DNA from: Halodesulfovibrio sp.
Lineage (GTDB): Bacteria; Desulfobacterota; Desulfovibrionia; Desulfovibrionales; Desulfovibrionaceae
NCBI RefSeq assembly: GCF_025210605.1
Contig: NZ_JAOARI010000018.1
Coordinates: 1-64,000, forward strand
Direction: 5' to 3'
Length of the DNA stretch: 64,000 nt
Positions within the stretch are counted from its first letter, which is position 1, and each line of letters begins with the position of its first letter. Positions 56,682 through 64,000 of the stretch are shown one piece after another. The translations under genes and the position numbers were made by a program. The notes beneath the pieces are model-generated. The model was not told the origin of the DNA. It saw only the letters and a list, made by a program, of their open reading frames with translations, and searched no databases.

Positions 56682-56796
56682 CACAGTTCCTCACCGCAAC
56701 GGGAAAATGTATTTTTCGAGGAAACATCTGCACCACCTCAAAAATCAACTCATGGTAAATTCTCTGTGTGCACTACATACATAGTAAAGTAGTTTA

Positions 56797-56840
56797 CGGA
56801 GCGATTGTATATTTCAACAATCGCTCCGTTTCTTTTTTTC
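56797..56840 (+). terminator. Terminator after the YcaO gene
   Basis: CGGAGCGATTGT and ACAATCGCTCCG form a 12-bp perfect stem with an eight-base loop, followed by a T-rich tail. Confidence 0.9.
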
Positions 56841-56921
56841 ACACTACTATCGTACAATTTTGTTTGTAAAACACAGTTTTTCTAAATTGATCTCTATTCA
56901 AAGTCGCGCTATCGTGTATCT

Positions 56922-57698
56922 ATGCGCACGTATTATGTATACATAGCTCGCACTACCGCAGCACTATTTTTCATTCTTGCAGTATGTGCGTTGCTCACTC
57001 CTACGACAGTATCGGCGAAAGGCAGATTACGTGTCATTTACGATCTTCCAGAGCCGGAAGACATCAATGCTGCGCGCATAATATATCAGTCTGAGGTCGC
57101 GGAAGAAATTGCACAGATAGTTGAAGAATGGAGCTTGTTGAAAAAAGACGTAACGCTACGCTTCGGGACTGTCCTCGGTCCACACTTTGCGGTACTGGAC
57201 AATGGAAAGCTTGAAATTCATATTCCATACGACTTTTTTAGCAATACACAAAAATTATTTGCTGCAAAGAAGTATGCTGAAACCAAAGATGCTACAACAG
57301 CAGCGCTAAACTCATTGCACCACACAATATATCACGAATTGGGACATGCTATCATCCACAGCCAGCCAACAGGTATTCCTGCACAGCTGGAAGAACATGC
57401 TGTGGACACTCTCTCAGCTATACTGCTCATTAGCATCTATGAAGATGGGGCAGAAATAGCTTCCAGTGCCGCCAAAGCATTTCAACTCCTCGCGACGGAG
57501 ACAGAATCTCCTCTCCATACAAAAAACGACATACAACGCTTTCAAGAAATCAACTGCCTAGTCTACGGCAGTAACCCCAGAAAATACGCAGCGCTTTTAG
57601 AAGACCTGCCTACTATGACCGAGTCAATCTGCCCTACCCGCTTTCAAAAAACGCACAAGCAATGGGAACAAATTTTTAAAATTGCACTTCCTGACTAG
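56922..57698 (+). CDS. Secreted putative metallopeptidase (DUF4344-like)
   Basis: This 258-residue protein has a signal peptide (about 1-32, ending VSAKG). The zinc-binding pattern HTIYHELGHAIIH (about residue 143, HExxH type) is followed by EEHAVDTLSAI (about 168), a plausible third ligand region. This matches the DUF4344 putative metallopeptidases. Substrate and role are unknown. It follows the YcaO gene (own terminator between) and converges on the paralogue pair, so operon membership is not supported. The start lacks a clear ribosome-binding site. Confidence 0.75.
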   Translation: MRTYYVYIARTTAALFFILAVCALLTPTTVSAKGRLRVIYDLPEPEDINAARIIYQSEVAEEIAQIVEEWSLLKKDVTLRFGTVLGPHFAVLDNGKLEIHIPYDFFSNTQKLFAAKKYAETKDATTAALNSLHHTIYHELGHAIIHSQPTGIPAQLEEHAVDTLSAILLISIYEDGAEIASSAAKAFQLLATETESPLHTKNDIQRFQEINCLVYGSNPRKYAALLEDLPTMTESICPTRFQKTHKQWEQIFKIALPD

Positions 57699-57791
57699 CT
57701 GCTAGCAGCGGATATTACATAGATGACACATCACGTTCACTAACATAGTGTCGCAAGCTGATTTTGCAATTCATTACTAGTGGTACCAGCA

Positions 57792-57832
57792 ACAAAAAAA
57801 GCTGAAACTACAGTACGCAGTTTCAGCTTTCC
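57792..57832 (-). terminator. Terminator after the paralogue pair
   Basis: AAAGCTGAAACT and AGTTTCAGCTTT form a 12-bp stem. The minus strand has seven T after it, so it serves the minus-strand genes; plus-strand read-through is less clearly stopped. Confidence 0.85.
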
Positions 57833-57863
57833 GCCTTGTCAGGCAGCAATAGTTTCCACACAC

Positions 57864-58400
57864 TTACACACGAATCGAAATCCGCGGTGCTGCCGAAGCT
57901 TTTGCAACACTTCTATGTTTAGGAATAGAAGCAACTCTTACAGGTCGTTCAACTTGAGTTTGCACTGATTCTTTACGTTCCTGTGCCCGCTCAGCTCTGT
58001 TTTCTTTTGCAACTACAGCGTCATTACCGCGCTGAACTTCCTTGTTCTGCTCAAGCGTAAAGTAGACCCCAGCTCTAGCGCCAATACGAGCACGCCTTGA
58101 ATATGAAAAATCCAGCGGTCCCAAATAAAGGGCATTATTTTCAGGCTGATTATTTGTTTCATAATCAATCTGTGCCTGAAGCAACGATGTCACAGTATTC
58201 ATTTTATTATCGAGCGCTTCATGCACCGCCTTGGCAGATTGAATATTCGCACGAATATATTGCGAATGATCTGTTTGCTGATTCACAAACAAATTCGACA
58301 TGGATACAGGCTGTTGAGATTTCTCACGCATCGCTTTAGCAGTTTTTTGCAACTGCATCTGCTCAACAGTTTTGACAGGTAACTGAATCTTCATCGACAT
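57864..58400 (-). CDS. Unknown protein, paralogue B (conserved N-terminal block and C-terminal AAPRISIRV)
   Basis: This 178-residue protein of unknown function is the second of two tandem paralogues. Residues 15-46 (MQLQKTAKAMREKSQ... to NLFVNQQTDHS) align without gaps with the neighbour, then the middle diverges completely, and the last nine residues AAPRISIRV are identical. The middle holds a charged, probably coiled region (about 125-155) and a tyrosine-containing stretch (LDFSYSRRARIGARAGVYF). There is no signal peptide or membrane helix. AAGGTGG supports the start at 58400, which also aligns both proteins from residue 1. It ends at its own terminator. Confidence 0.78.
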   Translation of the reverse strand: MSMKIQLPVKTVEQMQLQKTAKAMREKSQQPVSMSNLFVNQQTDHSQYIRANIQSAKAVHEALDNKMNTVTSLLQAQIDYETNNQPENNALYLGPLDFSYSRRARIGARAGVYFTLEQNKEVQRGNDAVVAKENRAERAQERKESVQTQVERPVRVASIPKHRSVAKASAAPRISIRV

Positions 58401-58447
58401 ACATACCACCTTTCGCAAACGTTAAAAACATGCACTTGAAACAACCA

Positions 58448-58954
58448 TTACACACGAATCGAAATTCGCGGTGCTGCTGGAGCGTCTGCAACGATCTTTT
58501 TACCTGTCGAAACTGATGCTGTCTTTACAGGAGTAGAAATAGCGGCAAGTGCAGCCTTAATTTCTGCTGTAACTTTAGCATCGTGTTTATCTTTTTCCGC
58601 ACTGGCATCGTTATTTTTATTAACCATCTTGTCACGTTGATTTCGATATATTCCAGCGATTCTATTCCTAATCATAGCAGCGCTGGCACGACCATCAGGA
58701 GCATTTGTATCTACGGTAAGAATTGACGTACCCAAAAGATTAGAAAAAGCTTCTCTTTTGCTTATGCAAAATTCTTCCATAGCCCTGAGCGACCTCAGTT
58801 TCGCTTCATACGACTTGGAGTGTTCTGGCTGCTGATTTACAAAAAGATTATTCATCGATGCTGGCGTTCGAGATTGCTCCCGTATCGCTTTAGCTGCTTT
58901 TTGCAGATGCATCGACTCCATCGCTTTGCCTGTTACTGTACTCACTACGGACAT
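58448..58954 (-). CDS. Unknown protein, paralogue A (same N-terminal block and C-terminus)
   Basis: This 168-residue protein of unknown function lies 47 bp upstream of its paralogue. It shares residues 15-46 (MHLQKAAKAIREQSR... to NLFVNQQPEHS) and the C-terminal AAPRISIRV; the region between (about 47-155) has no evident similarity. The middle is helical and charged (NKNNDASAEKDKHDAKVTAEIKAALAAI). It has one cysteine, no signal peptide and no transmembrane segment. A GAGGGAA ribosome-binding site precedes the ATG at 58954. Constant ends with a variable centre suggest that the ends are recognised by a partner, such as a secretion, targeting or processing system; this is inference. Confidence 0.78.
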   Translation of the reverse strand: MSVVSTVTGKAMESMHLQKAAKAIREQSRTPASMNNLFVNQQPEHSKSYEAKLRSLRAMEEFCISKREAFSNLLGTSILTVDTNAPDGRASAAMIRNRIAGIYRNQRDKMVNKNNDASAEKDKHDAKVTAEIKAALAAISTPVKTASVSTGKKIVADAPAAPRISIRV

Positions 58955-59141
58955 AACTATTCCCTCAATAAAGATAGAACCCGAAAGATAGTGGACACTC
59001 TATCATTATATCGTCAGTACTCTTACAGACTTTAGCGCATATACGATATTTTTACATAAAAATACCAAGTGATTCTATACCAAAAAAGAAGTAAATCCTA
59101 TAAAACCTCACAGCAGCGTAACTTTCACCGACAAGGTGATA

Positions 59142-59780
59142 TTACTTACCCACTCCTTTTTTCGGACAAAATTCCTCCATTTCACAAACATCACACTGCG
59201 GGCTTCGCGCTATACAGACATCACGTCCGAATGAAACCAGCATGTGATTGACGAACCCCCATTCTTCTCGTGGAAAGAGCGGCAGCAAATCTTTTTCAAC
59301 CACCGAAGGGTTTGTAGATTTTGTTAAGCCCAGCCTGAACACTATCCGCTTAACATGAGTATCAATAGCGATACCCTCATTGATGCCGTATCCATTCCAT
59401 AAAACGACATTTGCTGTTTTACGGGCTGCACCCGCAAGTGTAGTCACGTCTTTAGAAGTCTTCGGAATTTCGCCTCCGTAGACCTCCACTACCCGCCTCG
59501 CTGCTGCTACAATGTTCTTTGCTTTATTACGATAGAACCCAGTAGAACGAACAACTTGCTCCACGTCCTGAACATCAGCCTCTGCCAATTCATACGGCGA
59601 TGGCCAACGCTCAAACAACACAGGAGTCACCATATTTACACGCTCATCAGTGCACTGTGCTGACAGAACTGTAGCAACAAAAAGCTCCCATACGTTTTTA
59701 AAATTCAAATGGGTCGTTTTTGTCGGATATCGTTTATGCAAGCGCGCCAGCATTTCAAGCGCGCGTTCTTTTTTCTGCAT
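59142..59780 (-). CDS. nth: Endonuclease III
   Basis: This 212-residue DNA glycosylase/AP lyase acts on oxidised pyrimidines. It shows TVLSAQCTDERVNMVTP (about 33), the helix-hairpin-helix LAGAARKTANVVLWNGYG (about 105) with the neighbouring catalytic Lys/Asp region (AIDTHVKRIVFRLGL), and the complete [4Fe-4S] loop C-x6-C-x2-C-x5-C at the C-terminus (CIARSPQCDVCEMEEFC). It is the classical Nth, in contrast to the Nth-like protein at 27.7 kb. Confidence 0.95.
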   Translation of the reverse strand: MQKKERALEMLARLHKRYPTKTTHLNFKNVWELFVATVLSAQCTDERVNMVTPVLFERWPSPYELAEADVQDVEQVVRSTGFYRNKAKNIVAAARRVVEVYGGEIPKTSKDVTTLAGAARKTANVVLWNGYGINEGIAIDTHVKRIVFRLGLTKSTNPSVVEKDLLPLFPREEWGFVNHMLVSFGRDVCIARSPQCDVCEMEEFCPKKGVGK

Positions 59781-60179
59781 GGTATCTCCATATAAGCCTA
59801 TAATTCATACAACCAGACTCTTGATATACCCTTTAATCACTTCAGATAGGTTGCTTGAAAGATACTGTAGACAGGCTTTGCCGAAATTGATTCATATCTA
59901 CAAAGCTCGCCAGCTAAGCCTTGTTGCATGCCATTACACAGAATCGGGACAAGCGTCCTGAAGGATGTCTTTTCAATAGTCTGTAATTGCGACATATTGT
60001 AACGTTCCTATCGCAGGCAGTTTTGCAACAGAAAGCTGCTTTGGCAAGCGATGAAATCACCCTTGGTAAAGACTGTTCTTGCTACTTTTTTTACTATTGA
60101 CCGGTGAACAATTGCTCTCACCCATAACTTTTTGTACTGTCGCGCCACTGCAACAGCACTTCAACACAATGGAGATGCC
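59781..60179. promoter_or_regulatory. Divergent promoter region between nth and cutA
   Basis: This stretch of about 400 bp has no supported gene. It should contain the promoters of the two diverging genes. Before cutA, CAATGGAGATGCC supplies the ribosome-binding site. Confidence 0.35.
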
Positions 60180-60491
60180 ATGTCTTTTCTTGTATATATG
60201 ACGGTTCCGACACAAGAAGAAGCACGATCAATTGGCAAAGAGCTTGTTTCAAGCCGCCTTGCCGCATGTATCAATATTTTTCCCGCTGTAGAATCCATAT
60301 ATCGATGGGAAAATGAAGTGCAGTCATCTCATGAGGTTGTTTTGATTGCAAAAACATCGGAAGAAAAAGTTACCGCGCTCACTCAACGGGCACGAGAACT
60401 GCATAGCTACGATGTTCCATGCATACTGTCTTTAGCAATCACGGGTGGAAGCCCTGAATTTTTATCCTGGATTGAAAACGAAACCCGCTAG
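60180..60491 (+). CDS. cutA: Divalent-cation tolerance protein CutA
   Basis: This 103-residue trimeric protein has the family core LVSSRLAACINIFPAVESIYRWENEVQSSHEVVLIAKTS and the C-terminal HSYDVPCILSLAITGGSPEFLSWI. CutA is linked to copper tolerance in E. coli, but its molecular role is unsettled. The start at 60180 has GGAG upstream; a longer frame from 60132 has none. The kinase gene begins 13 bp downstream, so the two may be co-transcribed. Confidence 0.93.
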   Translation: MSFLVYMTVPTQEEARSIGKELVSSRLAACINIFPAVESIYRWENEVQSSHEVVLIAKTSEEKVTALTQRARELHSYDVPCILSLAITGGSPEFLSWIENETR

Positions 60492-60504
60492 GAGCACCAT
60501 TTCA

Positions 60505-61431
60505 ATGGCAATTTATGTATTCGGCTCTATCGCTTATGACCGCATTATGAACTTCGACGGAAAATTTGCTGACCACATTCTCCCTGACAAAATCCACATG
60601 CTGAACGTATGTTTCTTTATTGAGCGTCTGGAAGAAAAACTTGGCGGTACAGCTGGAAACATTGCTCATTCACTGGCACTGCTTGGCGAAAAACCGACCG
60701 TTCTTTCCACCGTAGGAAAAGACTTTGACCGTTACAAAAAAGTGATGGAAGAGCAAAACCTTCCACTCGACGGCATCCGCGTTGTAGACGATCTCTTTAC
60801 CGCCAGTGCACATATTACCACTGACCAAAGCGACAACCAGATTACCGGATTCCATCCGGGTGCTATGATTCACCCATGCAACTACGAGTTCCCGACTCTT
60901 TCTAAAGAGAATGACATTGCGATCATTTCTCCGGGTAACAAAGATGATATGATGAATCTGCCTAAGTACTTCCGCGAAAATGGTATCCGCTACATTTTCG
61001 ATCCGGGTCAGCAGATTACAATTTTCTCTGGCGAAGAAATGCTTGAATGCATTGAAGGTGCACACATGCTGGTATCAAACGATTACGAGCTTGAACTTAT
61101 TAAGAGTGCTACCGGATTATCCAAAGAGCAGCTTCTTGAAAAATGCGACTACATCATCACAACACTCGCAGAGAACGGCTCCCGCATCGACAATGGCAGC
61201 CCTATAGAAGTTGGGATTGCTAAACCTACCGACGTGGTTGACCCTACAGGATGCGGCGATGCATTCCGTGCAGGTCTCCTTAAAGGCATTGTCGATGGCA
61301 AATCTGTTGAAGAATCTGCAAAACTCGGTGCTGTGTGCGCGAGCTACTGCGTAGAAAAATACGGAACCCGTGAACACTCCTTTACGCAGGATGAATTTGA
61401 AGCACGCTTCGCTGAAGCGTTCAGTGCGTAA
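60505..61431 (+). CDS. PfkB-family sugar/nucleoside kinase
   Basis: This 308-residue kinase starts MAIYVFGSIAYDRIMNFDG and has the family's glycine-rich N-terminal signature (GGTAGNIAHSLALLG, about 48) and the C-terminal catalytic signature DPTGCGDAFRAGLLKG (about 245), whose Asp is the base. The fold covers ribokinase, adenosine kinase and fructokinase; the sequence resembles the adenosine-kinase-like members, but substrate assignment is not secure. AGGAG lies upstream of the ATG at 60505. Confidence 0.9.
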   Translation: MAIYVFGSIAYDRIMNFDGKFADHILPDKIHMLNVCFFIERLEEKLGGTAGNIAHSLALLGEKPTVLSTVGKDFDRYKKVMEEQNLPLDGIRVVDDLFTASAHITTDQSDNQITGFHPGAMIHPCNYEFPTLSKENDIAIISPGNKDDMMNLPKYFRENGIRYIFDPGQQITIFSGEEMLECIEGAHMLVSNDYELELIKSATGLSKEQLLEKCDYIITTLAENGSRIDNGSPIEVGIAKPTDVVDPTGCGDAFRAGLLKGIVDGKSVEESAKLGAVCASYCVEKYGTREHSFTQDEFEARFAEAFSA

Positions 61432-61465
61432 CGCTTTTAATTAGTTCGGCGAGTACGAACTTGTT

Positions 61466-61609
61466 CCCTTCGGGGAGCCTTCGGTGAACAGGTGGGCGCT
61501 GCCGTCACCACCATCGCGAGTATAGGCTTTACCCTTCGGGGAGCCTTCGGCGAACAGGCGGGCGCTGCCCCCTGTACCCCCGCAAGGGGACACTGTCCCC
61601 TTAACCCCT
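61466..61609 (-). repeat. GC-rich dispersed repeat, copy 3 (inverted, with tandem duplication)
   Basis: On the minus strand this reads GGGGTTAAGGGGACAGTGTC then CCCTTGCGGGGGTACAGGGG and GCAGCGCCCGCCTG, closely matching the 23298 copy. A 38-bp unit starting CCCTTCGGGGAGCCTTCGG occurs at 61466-61503 and again at 61532-61569 with two differences, 28 bp apart. Confidence 0.8.
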
Positions 61610-61703
61610 TTTATTAAGAGGCGTAGGGGTAAATATTAATTATATCCCATGTTGAAAACTCACGAAACAGCAGTGTTTTCAGCAAGTTCAAAATAAATAT
61701 CTC

Positions 61704-61758
61704 AATAACAAAACGAGCTGTTCTCTTTGGAGAACAGCTCGTTTTGTTATTCTTTTTT
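61704..61758. terminator. Long perfect terminator downstream of the kinase gene
   Basis: A 22-bp perfect stem (starting AATAACAAAACGAGCTG) with a TTTG loop is followed by CTTTTTTC. It lies about 270 bp beyond the kinase stop, after the GC-rich repeat, so the repeat should be transcribed as part of the kinase mRNA tail. Confidence 0.85.
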
Positions 61759-61809
61759 CAAACGTTTTTAAGCCGTGCATGGAAATACAGGATAAAATGT
61801 TCTCGCCTA

Positions 61810-61853
61810 ATGGGGGATGCAAGGGGCTTCAAGTCCCTTGCCCGTCGGAGACC
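61810..61853 (+). repeat. GC-rich dispersed repeat, copy 4 (short)
   Basis: It reads ATGGGGGATGCAAGGGGCTT then CAAGTCCCTTGCCCGTCGGAGACC. It shares the GCCCGTCGGAGACC end with the copy at 23298 and a similar AAGGG / CCCTT hairpin. Confidence 0.7.
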
Positions 61854-61870
61854 AAAAAACTCCAAAATAG

Positions 61871-61902
61871 TAAAGGGTGGATTTTCAAGTTCCACCCTTT
61901 GA
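61871..61902 (-). terminator. Terminator after the HMA-domain gene
   Basis: AAAGGGTGG and CCACCCTTT form a nine-bp stem with an 11-base loop. The minus-strand tail is ACTATTTTGG, only modestly T-rich. Confidence 0.65.
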
Positions 61903-61933
61903 TAACCATCAAACACAACCTAGAGTGTTTTTG

Positions 61934-62137
61934 CTAATTCTCTTCCGGTTCGTATCCTGCTTCTTTGAGCATTTCCTCAACCATCGCAGGGTCAACGCAT
62001 TCTGTCGGGCCATACGTAACTTCACCGGTTGCGTAGTTCACGCTTACCACTTCAACACCGTCAGCTGTTTTTACAACATCAGTTATCGTTGCAGCACAGT
62101 CAGGACTTTTCATTCCAGACACTTTTACTGTTGCCAT
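61934..62137 (-). CDS. Heavy-metal-associated (HMA) domain protein lacking the first cysteine
   Basis: This 67-residue protein has the size and fold pattern of a copper chaperone or MerP-like domain (ATVKVSGMKSPDCAATITDVVKTADGVEVVSVNYATGEVTYGP). The metal site is normally GMxCxxC; here it is GMKSPDC, with serine in place of the first cysteine. It may bind metal weakly, bind a different metal or act without metal. GGAGG supports the start at 62137. It is divergent from the small membrane protein gene. No P-type ATPase is nearby. Confidence 0.8.
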   Translation of the reverse strand: MATVKVSGMKSPDCAATITDVVKTADGVEVVSVNYATGEVTYGPTECVDPAMVEEMLKEAGYEPEEN

Positions 62138-62385
62138 AATTGTATCCTCCAACTTGCAGGGTAGTAAACAAATACAAGGTAACAGAATGCTTATTTCCAC
62201 CACACAACCACTGGGTCATGGAAACAACGCATAATGCGGTAAAATTCTATACGGTTTCAGTATATCCGCTATATCCTACCCTGCCAATAGGAAATACAGA
62301 TGGCTTCACTTGCACCCGCTACTGTTATACCGTATTGATACTCACCGCACTCACGCGGCAACGATACAATTTACGGAGAATTTTC

Positions 62386-62631
62386 ATGAACGATATGCTG
62401 GCACTTGATTTTTCCAATACCGGATATATCTACATGTTTATTGTTTGGTCTATCGCAGGAATCATAGGTGCGACTTTTGCTGTTAAAAAAGGTCGTAATC
62501 CCTTCTTCTGGGGAATTTTATGCCTCATCGTTCCAATGGCACTTTTTGCCATCGGTGGAATGCGTGCGCCGGGTGAACCTGTGCCCGAACGATTCCGCAC
62601 TGATAAAGACGACAGTATCTCTCCTGAATAA
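62386..62631 (+). CDS. Small membrane protein, unknown function
   Basis: This 81-residue protein has two hydrophobic helices (about 14-33, FIVWSIAGIIGATFAV; about 41-59, FWGILCLIVPMALFAIGG) separated by a short basic turn (KKGRNP) and an acidic, polar tail (FRTDKDDSISPE). ACGGAG precedes the ATG at 62386. It lies 42 bp before miaB and could be co-transcribed with it. I do not recognise a family. Confidence 0.75.
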   Translation: MNDMLALDFSNTGYIYMFIVWSIAGIIGATFAVKKGRNPFFWGILCLIVPMALFAIGGMRAPGEPVPERFRTDKDDSISPE

Positions 62632-62673
62632 TACACTGTCCGCCTGCGCCTCAGGCGATAACGAGATATTTTT

Positions 62674-64000
62674 ATGATTGAACGCAAATTTCACATCATG
62701 ACGTTTGGCTGCCAGATGAACGTCAGTGATTCTGACTGGCTGAAACGTACACTTGCTTCCAGAGGCTTTACTGAATGTGAAAAGCCGGAAGATGCTTCTA
62801 TTTTCATTGTAAATACTTGCTCAGTTCGCGAAAAACCGGAGCAGAAAGTATACAGTCTTCTCGGACGTATTAACGTCATGACCAAAGGGCGTGAGGACAT
62901 CATTGTTGCTGTTGGCGGCTGTGTTGCCCAGCAGGTTGGTCGCGGGTTCTTCAAACGCTTCAAGCAAGTCCGCCTTGTCTTTGGTACAGATGGACTCTCC
63001 TCTGCGCCACAAGCGCTTGATCGCCTTGTTGATGATCCTTCTCTGCGTATGAGCTTGCTTGATTTCTCTGAAGAGTACCCAGATCGCGACGGTAACTGGG
63101 ATGATGCAGAGGCTCCAGTATCCAGCTTTGTTAATATCATGACTGGCTGTGACAACTTTTGCGCATACTGCATTGTTCCGTACACACGCGGACGCCAGAA
63201 GTCTCGTCCGACACAGGCTATTATCGACGAATGCAAAGATTTGCTTTCACGCGGGACTTGTGAAATCACGCTGCTTGGACAGAATGTTAACTCCTTCGGA
63301 CAAGACAGCCACGGCGATGGTACATCTTTCACTGAGCTTCTTTACAAAATTGCCGAGCTGGACGGCTTAAAACGCCTGCGTTTCGTCACATCCCACCCGA
63401 AAGATATTGCGGATGAGGTTATTGAAGCATTCGGCAAGCTGGACGTACTCTGCCCGCGTCTGCATCTTCCTGTACAATCAGGCTCTGATGCTATTTTGAA
63501 AAAAATGGGACGCAAATACGATATTCCAGCATACACAAGAATCGTTGAAAAACTTAAAGCGGTTCGCCCGGATATTCAGCTGACGACTGATATGATTATC
63601 GGCTTCCCCGGTGAAACCGAAGAAGATTTCCTTGAGACAATGCGTATTGCAAAATTTGCTGACTACGCACAGAGCTTCTCTTTCAACTACTCCGACCGTC
63701 CGGGTACTCGAGCAGAAATGCTGCCCGACAAAATCGAAAAGAAAGTAATGCAGGATCGCCTTACACGCTATCAAGCATGGCAGACTGATAATACTGAACG
63801 CATCCTCCAATCTATGGTAGGTAAAAAACTGGACATTCTTTTCGAAGGAGTCAGCAGACGTCCGGGAACCGAGGGCGTGTCTTGGCAAGGTCGGGACGTA
63901 TATGGTCAGTTGGTGATCGTTACATTGCCGGAAGGCGAGGATGTTACAGGAAAAATTCTTCCCGTAACTGTTACCAAAGCCACAAGACACTCTCTCATTG
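62674..64000 (+). CDS. miaB: tRNA-2-methylthio-N6-dimethylallyladenosine synthase MiaB, partial
   Basis: This radical-SAM methylthiotransferase modifies A37 of tRNAs. The 442 visible codons contain the N-terminal UPF0004 domain with cysteines in TFGCQMNVSDSD, NTCSVREKPEQK and VGGCVAQQ; the radical-SAM motif CDNFCAYCIVPYTRGRQKSR (about 155); and the start of the C-terminal TRAM domain (GKKLDILFEGVSRRPG). The gene has no stop before the window ends, so the last few residues are missing. The start at 62674 gives MIERKFHIMTFGCQMN; GAGATA nearby is a weak ribosome-binding site. Confidence 0.94.
   Translation, partial: MIERKFHIMTFGCQMNVSDSDWLKRTLASRGFTECEKPEDASIFIVNTCSVREKPEQKVYSLLGRINVMTKGREDIIVAVGGCVAQQVGRGFFKRFKQVRLVFGTDGLSSAPQALDRLVDDPSLRMSLLDFSEEYPDRDGNWDDAEAPVSSFVNIMTGCDNFCAYCIVPYTRGRQKSRPTQAIIDECKDLLSRGTCEITLLGQNVNSFGQDSHGDGTSFTELLYKIAELDGLKRLRFVTSHPKDIADEVIEAFGKLDVLCPRLHLPVQSGSDAILKKMGRKYDIPAYTRIVEKLKAVRPDIQLTTDMIIGFPGETEEDFLETMRIAKFADYAQSFSFNYSDRPGTRAEMLPDKIEKKVMQDRLTRYQAWQTDNTERILQSMVGKKLDILFEGVSRRPGTEGVSWQGRDVYGQLVIVTLPEGEDVTGKILPVTVTKATRHSLI

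Larger units (their letters stand above)
61432..61933. other. Repeat-rich intergenic region
   Basis: About 500 bp without a gene. It contains an inverted copy of the GC-rich repeat with an internal duplication (61466-61609), a long perfect terminator (61704-61751), a second short repeat relative (61810-61853) and a minus-strand terminator (61871-61902). Confidence 0.7.

Noticed and set aside
1..64000. CRISPR arrays, rRNA and tRNA genes
   Set aside because: I looked for regularly spaced repeats and for tRNA T-loop signatures on both strands and found none. TTCAA/TTCGA matches fell within the TPP aptamers or coding genes.

Overview
The window looks like chromosomal DNA of a moderately AT-rich sulfate-reducing Desulfovibrionaceae bacterium, possibly close to Halodesulfovibrio. 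That placement is inferred from gene content: a selenocysteine formate dehydrogenase with NuoE/NuoF-type partners, an octaheme HAO-like cytochrome with a NapC/NrfH-type partner, a PSP1/RicT gene beside metG, an EnvC-CtpA-YibQ gene row, and GC-rich dispersed intergenic repeats of a kind I associate with Desulfovibrio. No rRNA or tRNA genes, CRISPR arrays or prophage were seen. Gene density is high, and most convergent gene pairs share a clear hairpin terminator.

Layout. 1-140: end of an IS3-family insertion sequence. 0.65-3.8 kb: glycine betaine/proline ABC importer (proVWX). 3.9-7.5 kb: divergent aromatic amino acid permease and SulP anion transporter, separated by a long regulatory gap with a tandem operator-like repeat. 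7.6-11.2 kb: Mla/MCE-type lipid transport operon. 11.4-11.9 kb: Lrp/AsnC regulator. 12.0-20.0 kb, minus strand: NAD-linked formate dehydrogenase (three genes; the catalytic subunit reads a UGA as selenocysteine and has a recognisable SECIS hairpin), then folD and fhs. Together these can interconvert CO2, formate and methylene-tetrahydrofolate. 20.6-24.3 kb: HrpB helicase and an AraC/GyrI-type regulator. 25.4-27.5 kb: a large, codon-biased, probably abundant surface lipoprotein. 27.7-34.4 kb: DNA glycosylase, envC-like, ctpA, yibQ-like, ndk, proC. 34.5-37.7 kb: metG and ricT (minus).

37.9-40.8 kb: HD hydrolase, glycosyltransferase and a medium-chain dehydrogenase. 40.8-45.0 kb: RND pump and adaptor (minus). 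45.3-49.1 kb: thiSGHFE operon controlled by two complete TPP riboswitches in tandem, each with its own terminator, behind one consensus promoter. 49.3-50.5 kb: orphan NikL-like protein and a small unknown protein. 50.6-52.6 kb: HAO-like octaheme cytochrome and its tetraheme quinol-oxidising partner. 52.9-54.8 kb: YgjV-like membrane protein and endonuclease IV. 55.0-59.0 kb: the least familiar region, with a divergent stand-alone YcaO protein, a secreted DUF4344-like metallopeptidase and two tandem paralogues sharing a fixed N-terminal block and an identical C-terminus. 59.1-64.0 kb: nth, cutA, a PfkB kinase, a repeat-rich gap, an HMA-fold protein lacking one metal-binding cysteine, a small membrane protein, and miaB, which runs off the end.

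The main points for a second look are the selenocysteine UGA (which fragments fdhA under standard gene calling), the tandem TPP riboswitches, the paralogous pair at 57.9-59.0 kb, the YcaO variant, the abundant lipoprotein, and the dispersed GC-rich repeat family.
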